From an uncultured Acetobacteraceae bacterium (lineage in GTDB: Bacteria; Pseudomonadota; Alphaproteobacteria; Acetobacterales; Acetobacteraceae), in contig CAIXEA010000069.1 in the NCBI GenBank assembly GCA_903918315.1, forward strand, positions 1-39,381: DNA of 39,381 nt, read 5' to 3'. A program made the position numbers and the translations under genes. The notes under the pieces were generated by a model. It did not search any database. It had not been told where the DNA came from and saw only the letters and a program-made list of their open reading frames with translations. Of the stretch, positions 36,920 through 39,381 are shown piece after piece; positions within the stretch are counted from its first letter, which is position 1; each line of letters begins with the position of its first letter.

Positions 36920-38137
36920 CTATTGGGGTGTTCCCGAACGCCCCTTCTCCGCCGCCAGCGTCGTGCGCCCCACGAGCATCAGCGCCAGATCGTCCTGCGG
37001 CGGCTGGAACAAGGCGCCGCGGGCGTCGCGGAAGTAGCGCTCCAGCGGTAAGGCGCGGGTCATGCTGAACCCGCCCGCCACCCGCAACGCCGTCTCGGTC
37101 ACCGCGCAGGCGGCGTTGGAGCACAGGTATTTCACCGCGCCCACCGCCGCGGCCATCTCCTCCGGCGGGATCTCCCCGGCGACGCAGGCCCGGGCGGTAT
37201 CGTGCAGCGCGGCCCGGGCGGCGCGCAACCGCACCTCCATCTCCCCGATCCACTGCTGGATATGGGGCTGGCTGCCGATGGGCTGGCCCAGGGCGGCAGG
37301 GACGCGGTTATTGGCATAATGCGTCGCGGTGTCGCAGGCGGCCTGACCGACACCGAGCGCCCCGGCCGCCAGCGGCAAGGCCCAGGCGCTGCCGCCTTGC
37401 GGGCGACGGGGGCCGCCGATGGCCAGCCGTTCAACGATGCGCGCATCGGGGACGAAAACCCGTTCATAAACGACATCATCATTGCCGCAGGCCCGCAATC
37501 CAAGGCCGCCCTTCCATGTCGGCTCCACCGACAGGCCGGGTGATCCCCCCTCCACCAGGGCGCTGACCAGCTCCCCTTGCGGGGCGGCATCGGACGGGGG
37601 CAGCACCACGGCGGTCGCCAGAAACCGCAGCACTGGCGCGCCGGTCACGAAGATCTTGCGCCCGGTCAGCAGCCAGCCGCCCGCGGCGCGTTCGGCGCGC
37701 ATGCTGGGAAGCCCGCCGCGGGAGATGCTGCCGAGTTCCGCCTCTGTCACGCAATTGTTGATGGTGCCGCCTGCGCGCGCCATGGTGGCGCAGATATCGG
37801 CCAGTACTGGTTCCGGATAGGCCCCGGCATCGACGACGCGACCGAGCAGGCTGAAATGCATGCCCGCCACCAGCGCGGTGGAGGCACAGCCGCGCGCCAG
37901 AATTTCCTGCGCCAGGACCATGTCGAACACATTGGCGCCCCCGCCGCCCAGGCGTTCCGGCAGGAACAGCCGCAGATAGCCGGATTGATGGAGCTCGGTA
38001 TGGTTCGCGTACGGAAATCCCGCGGTGCCGTCATCGGCGTCGGCACGGGCCGCGAAGCCGGCGGCCAGCGATCCCGCGAGGTCCATGACCTCCGTCTGGC
38101 GCGGCGTCGCCCGCCGCAGGCCTGGCATGTGGCTCAT
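36920..38137 (-). CDS. acyl-CoA dehydrogenase family flavoprotein
   Basis: A 405-residue acyl-CoA dehydrogenase-fold protein. It has an N-terminal helical domain (TELHQSGYLRLFLPERLGGGG), a middle beta domain with ERAAGGWLLTGRKIFVTGAP, and a C-terminal helical domain ending MTRALPLERYFRDARGALFQPPQDD. That last stretch resembles the FAD-contact region R-D-x-R. A clear catalytic Glu could not be assigned, so it may be a DszC/monooxygenase-like relative rather than a beta-oxidation enzyme. The ATG at 38137 overlaps the AI-2E transporter stop by four bases, so it is the second gene of a two-gene unit. No fatty-acid genes are nearby. Confidence 0.82.
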   Translation of the reverse strand: MSHMPGLRRATPRQTEVMDLAGSLAAGFAARADADDGTAGFPYANHTELHQSGYLRLFLPERLGGGGANVFDMVLAQEILARGCASTALVAGMHFSLLGRVVDAGAYPEPVLADICATMARAGGTINNCVTEAELGSISRGGLPSMRAERAAGGWLLTGRKIFVTGAPVLRFLATAVVLPPSDAAPQGELVSALVEGGSPGLSVEPTWKGGLGLRACGNDDVVYERVFVPDARIVERLAIGGPRRPQGGSAWALPLAAGALGVGQAACDTATHYANNRVPAALGQPIGSQPHIQQWIGEMEVRLRAARAALHDTARACVAGEIPPEEMAAAVGAVKYLCSNAACAVTETALRVAGGFSMTRALPLERYFRDARGALFQPPQDDLALMLVGRTTLAAEKGRSGTPQ

Positions 38138-39210
38138 CGTTGGTTGCTGCCGCTGGTCCATTCCCGCCATAGCAGGATCAGCGCCGCCATGATCGCCGGG
38201 CCGAGGAACAGGCCCAGCAATCCCCAGGTCGTCACGCCGCCGAGGATGCCGAACAGGACCCACAGGAACGGCAGCTTCGTCGCCCCGCCAATCAACACCG
38301 GCCGGATGAAGTGATCTGCTACGAAGGTCACGATCATACCGGTGGCGAAGACCGCGACCGCCGCCATGGTCGCATCCTGCCCGACAAGCAACAATGCCGC
38401 GACACCAAAGACGATCGGCGCGGCGAGGGGGATCATCGCGGCGACCGCGGTGACAGCCCCGAACAGGGTCGGGTGCGGCACGCCGGCAAAGGCGTAGACA
38501 ATGCCGAGTACCAATCCTTCGCCGATGCCGACGAGTACCAGGCCGTCCACGGTGCCGTGGATGGAGGCGATGATCTGGCGGCCAACCCGCTCCCCACTCG
38601 GGCCGAAGGCGCGGTGGCTGGCGCGTTGCAGTTGGATCGTCAGGGCGTCGCCGTCTTTGAACAGGAAGAACAAGGTCGTCAGGCTGAAGCCGAACAGCAA
38701 AGCCCGGTGCGCGACGTTGGCGCCGATCTGGCGGCTGGCACCGACGAGTTCGGTGCGATCGATACGGCGCAGCAGGGCGGTTGCCGCGTCCGGATCCGCC
38801 AGATTGTCGGTCCACCAGGCCGAAGCCTGCGCCCCTCCGATTGGCAGATGCGCCAGCCAGTCCGGGGCGGGGATCCCGGTATGGCGGGCATTCTCGACCC
38901 AGTCGAAGATGACATGCGACTCCCGCGCCGCCTGCAGCGCGGCCATCACCAGCGGCACGATGAAGGCGCCACCGATGACCAGGGTGAACAAAGCGGGCAG
39001 CAGCAGGTTGTGCTTGCCTGGCGGCAGGCGCCGGCTTGCGCGCGCGAACAGGGGCCAGAAGGCGATGGCGAGGATGCAGGCCCAGACCAAAGCGGGGATG
39101 AATTCCCTCAGGGTCCAGACCCCGAGTCCGGTCAAAAGCAGCGCCATCAACACCCGCGCGGTATTTTGCGCCGGGGACGCTGCGCTGGCTGGTTGCGGTG
39201 GCTTGGACAT
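38134..39210 (-). CDS. AI-2E family transporter (PerM/YdiK-like)
   Basis: A 358-residue inner-membrane protein with about eight transmembrane helices. Near the N-terminus, VLMALLLTGLGVWTLREFIPALVWACILAIAFWP is the usual paired first helices. A soluble helical region (about 100-150) follows, then LLFGFSLTTLFFLFKDGD and GLVLVGIGEGLVLGIVYAFAGVPHP, with the C-terminal FLWVLFGILGGVTTWGLLGLFLGPAI characteristic of the family. The start at 39210 has GAGGGAA upstream. Family members export AI-2 or exchange ions; the substrate here is unknown. Its stop overlaps the start of the acyl-CoA dehydrogenase-family gene. Confidence 0.88.
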   Translation of the reverse strand: MSKPPQPASAASPAQNTARVLMALLLTGLGVWTLREFIPALVWACILAIAFWPLFARASRRLPPGKHNLLLPALFTLVIGGAFIVPLVMAALQAARESHVIFDWVENARHTGIPAPDWLAHLPIGGAQASAWWTDNLADPDAATALLRRIDRTELVGASRQIGANVAHRALLFGFSLTTLFFLFKDGDALTIQLQRASHRAFGPSGERVGRQIIASIHGTVDGLVLVGIGEGLVLGIVYAFAGVPHPTLFGAVTAVAAMIPLAAPIVFGVAALLLVGQDATMAAVAVFATGMIVTFVADHFIRPVLIGGATKLPFLWVLFGILGGVTTWGLLGLFLGPAIMAALILLWREWTSGSNQR

Positions 39211-39356
39211 GCGTTTCCCTCGGTTTGGCGGATGGGCTTTATAGCCCATCTTATTCATCGCATGGCAGGGATTCGCGAACGGACATGGCGCAAACATATG
39301 GAATCGTTCAGTGATTGGTTGCTTACACCCACACCGAACGCCGGACATAATCCGCC

Positions 39357-39381
39357 ATGCCCGCCACCGATGAGGATACCC
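39357..39381 (+). CDS. possible start of a divergent gene (partial)
   Basis: An ATG at 39357 opens a plus-strand frame, M-P-A-T-D-E-D-T, that runs off the window. It lies about 150 bases from the divergent AI-2E gene, a normal promoter gap. No strong ribosome site is visible and eight residues cannot identify a family. Confidence 0.22.

Overview
The window is about 39 kb of GC-rich, densely coding DNA from an alphaproteobacterial chromosome. Rhodospirillales/Acetobacteraceae is my best guess. The basis is the gene mix: a homospermidine synthase, a phasin for polyhydroxyalkanoate (PHA) granules, an HpnL-like hopanoid-associated membrane protein, an adjacent clpS-clpA pair, PrpC/PrpD propionate genes and a TonB system. 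The taxon is inferred from family-level similarity; no rRNA or other marker is present. No tRNA, rRNA or CRISPR array was recognised.

Left part (1-6.3 kb). The first ~135 bases look like the end of an insertion sequence: three 19-bp motifs at a 25-bp period plus the first codons of a probable transposase. It abuts, and appears to have cut off, the 3' end of a homospermidine synthase gene. Upstream on the same strand are a PLP-dependent ornithine-type decarboxylase and an agmatinase-family ureohydrolase. Together these form a putrescine-to-homospermidine module whose last step is probably damaged. Divergent from it are a family-3 solute-binding-like protein without a signal peptide and a histidine-rich orphan protein.

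Middle part (6.4-18.8 kb). This is mostly housekeeping and metabolism: HpnL-like protein, PrpF-family isomerase, a serine beta-lactamase-fold hydrolase, a dienelactone hydrolase-family protein, prpD-prpC of the 2-methylcitrate cycle, clpS-clpA, a phasin with a PhaR-like operator candidate, and a D-Ala-D-Ala carboxypeptidase with a SPOR-like tail. Strong hairpins separate most units.

Metal-uptake-like operon (18.8-24.8 kb). A near-consensus sigma-70 promoter precedes two small secreted Cys-motif proteins (DUF2946-like), a YcnI/DUF1775 protein whose predicted mature N-terminus is His, a TonB-dependent receptor, and a dedicated exbB-exbD-tonB set. Copper is the likeliest cargo from the accessory families, but this is not proven. 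The operon has two notable internal RNA structures: one pairs over the ycnI ribosome-binding site, and a terminator-like palindrome lies between the receptor and exbB.

Right part (24.8-39.4 kb). rpiA and an M19 dipeptidase overlap by one base. Next come methionine aminopeptidase and RadC, then a complete potassium-stress locus: a 27-aa membrane ORF, kdpF, kdpA, kdpB, kdpC, a 15-codon leader ORF coupled to kdpD, kdpE, and a PtsN-like EIIA protein. The EIIA gene is attractive because EIIA-Ntr is known to bind KdpD in E. coli. The window ends with an overlapping AI-2E transporter/acyl-CoA dehydrogenase pair on the minus strand and the possible start of a divergent gene.

The strongest leads are the kdp locus extras (27-aa ORF, kdpD leader ORF, EIIA gene, tandem operator candidate) and the self-contained TonB operon.
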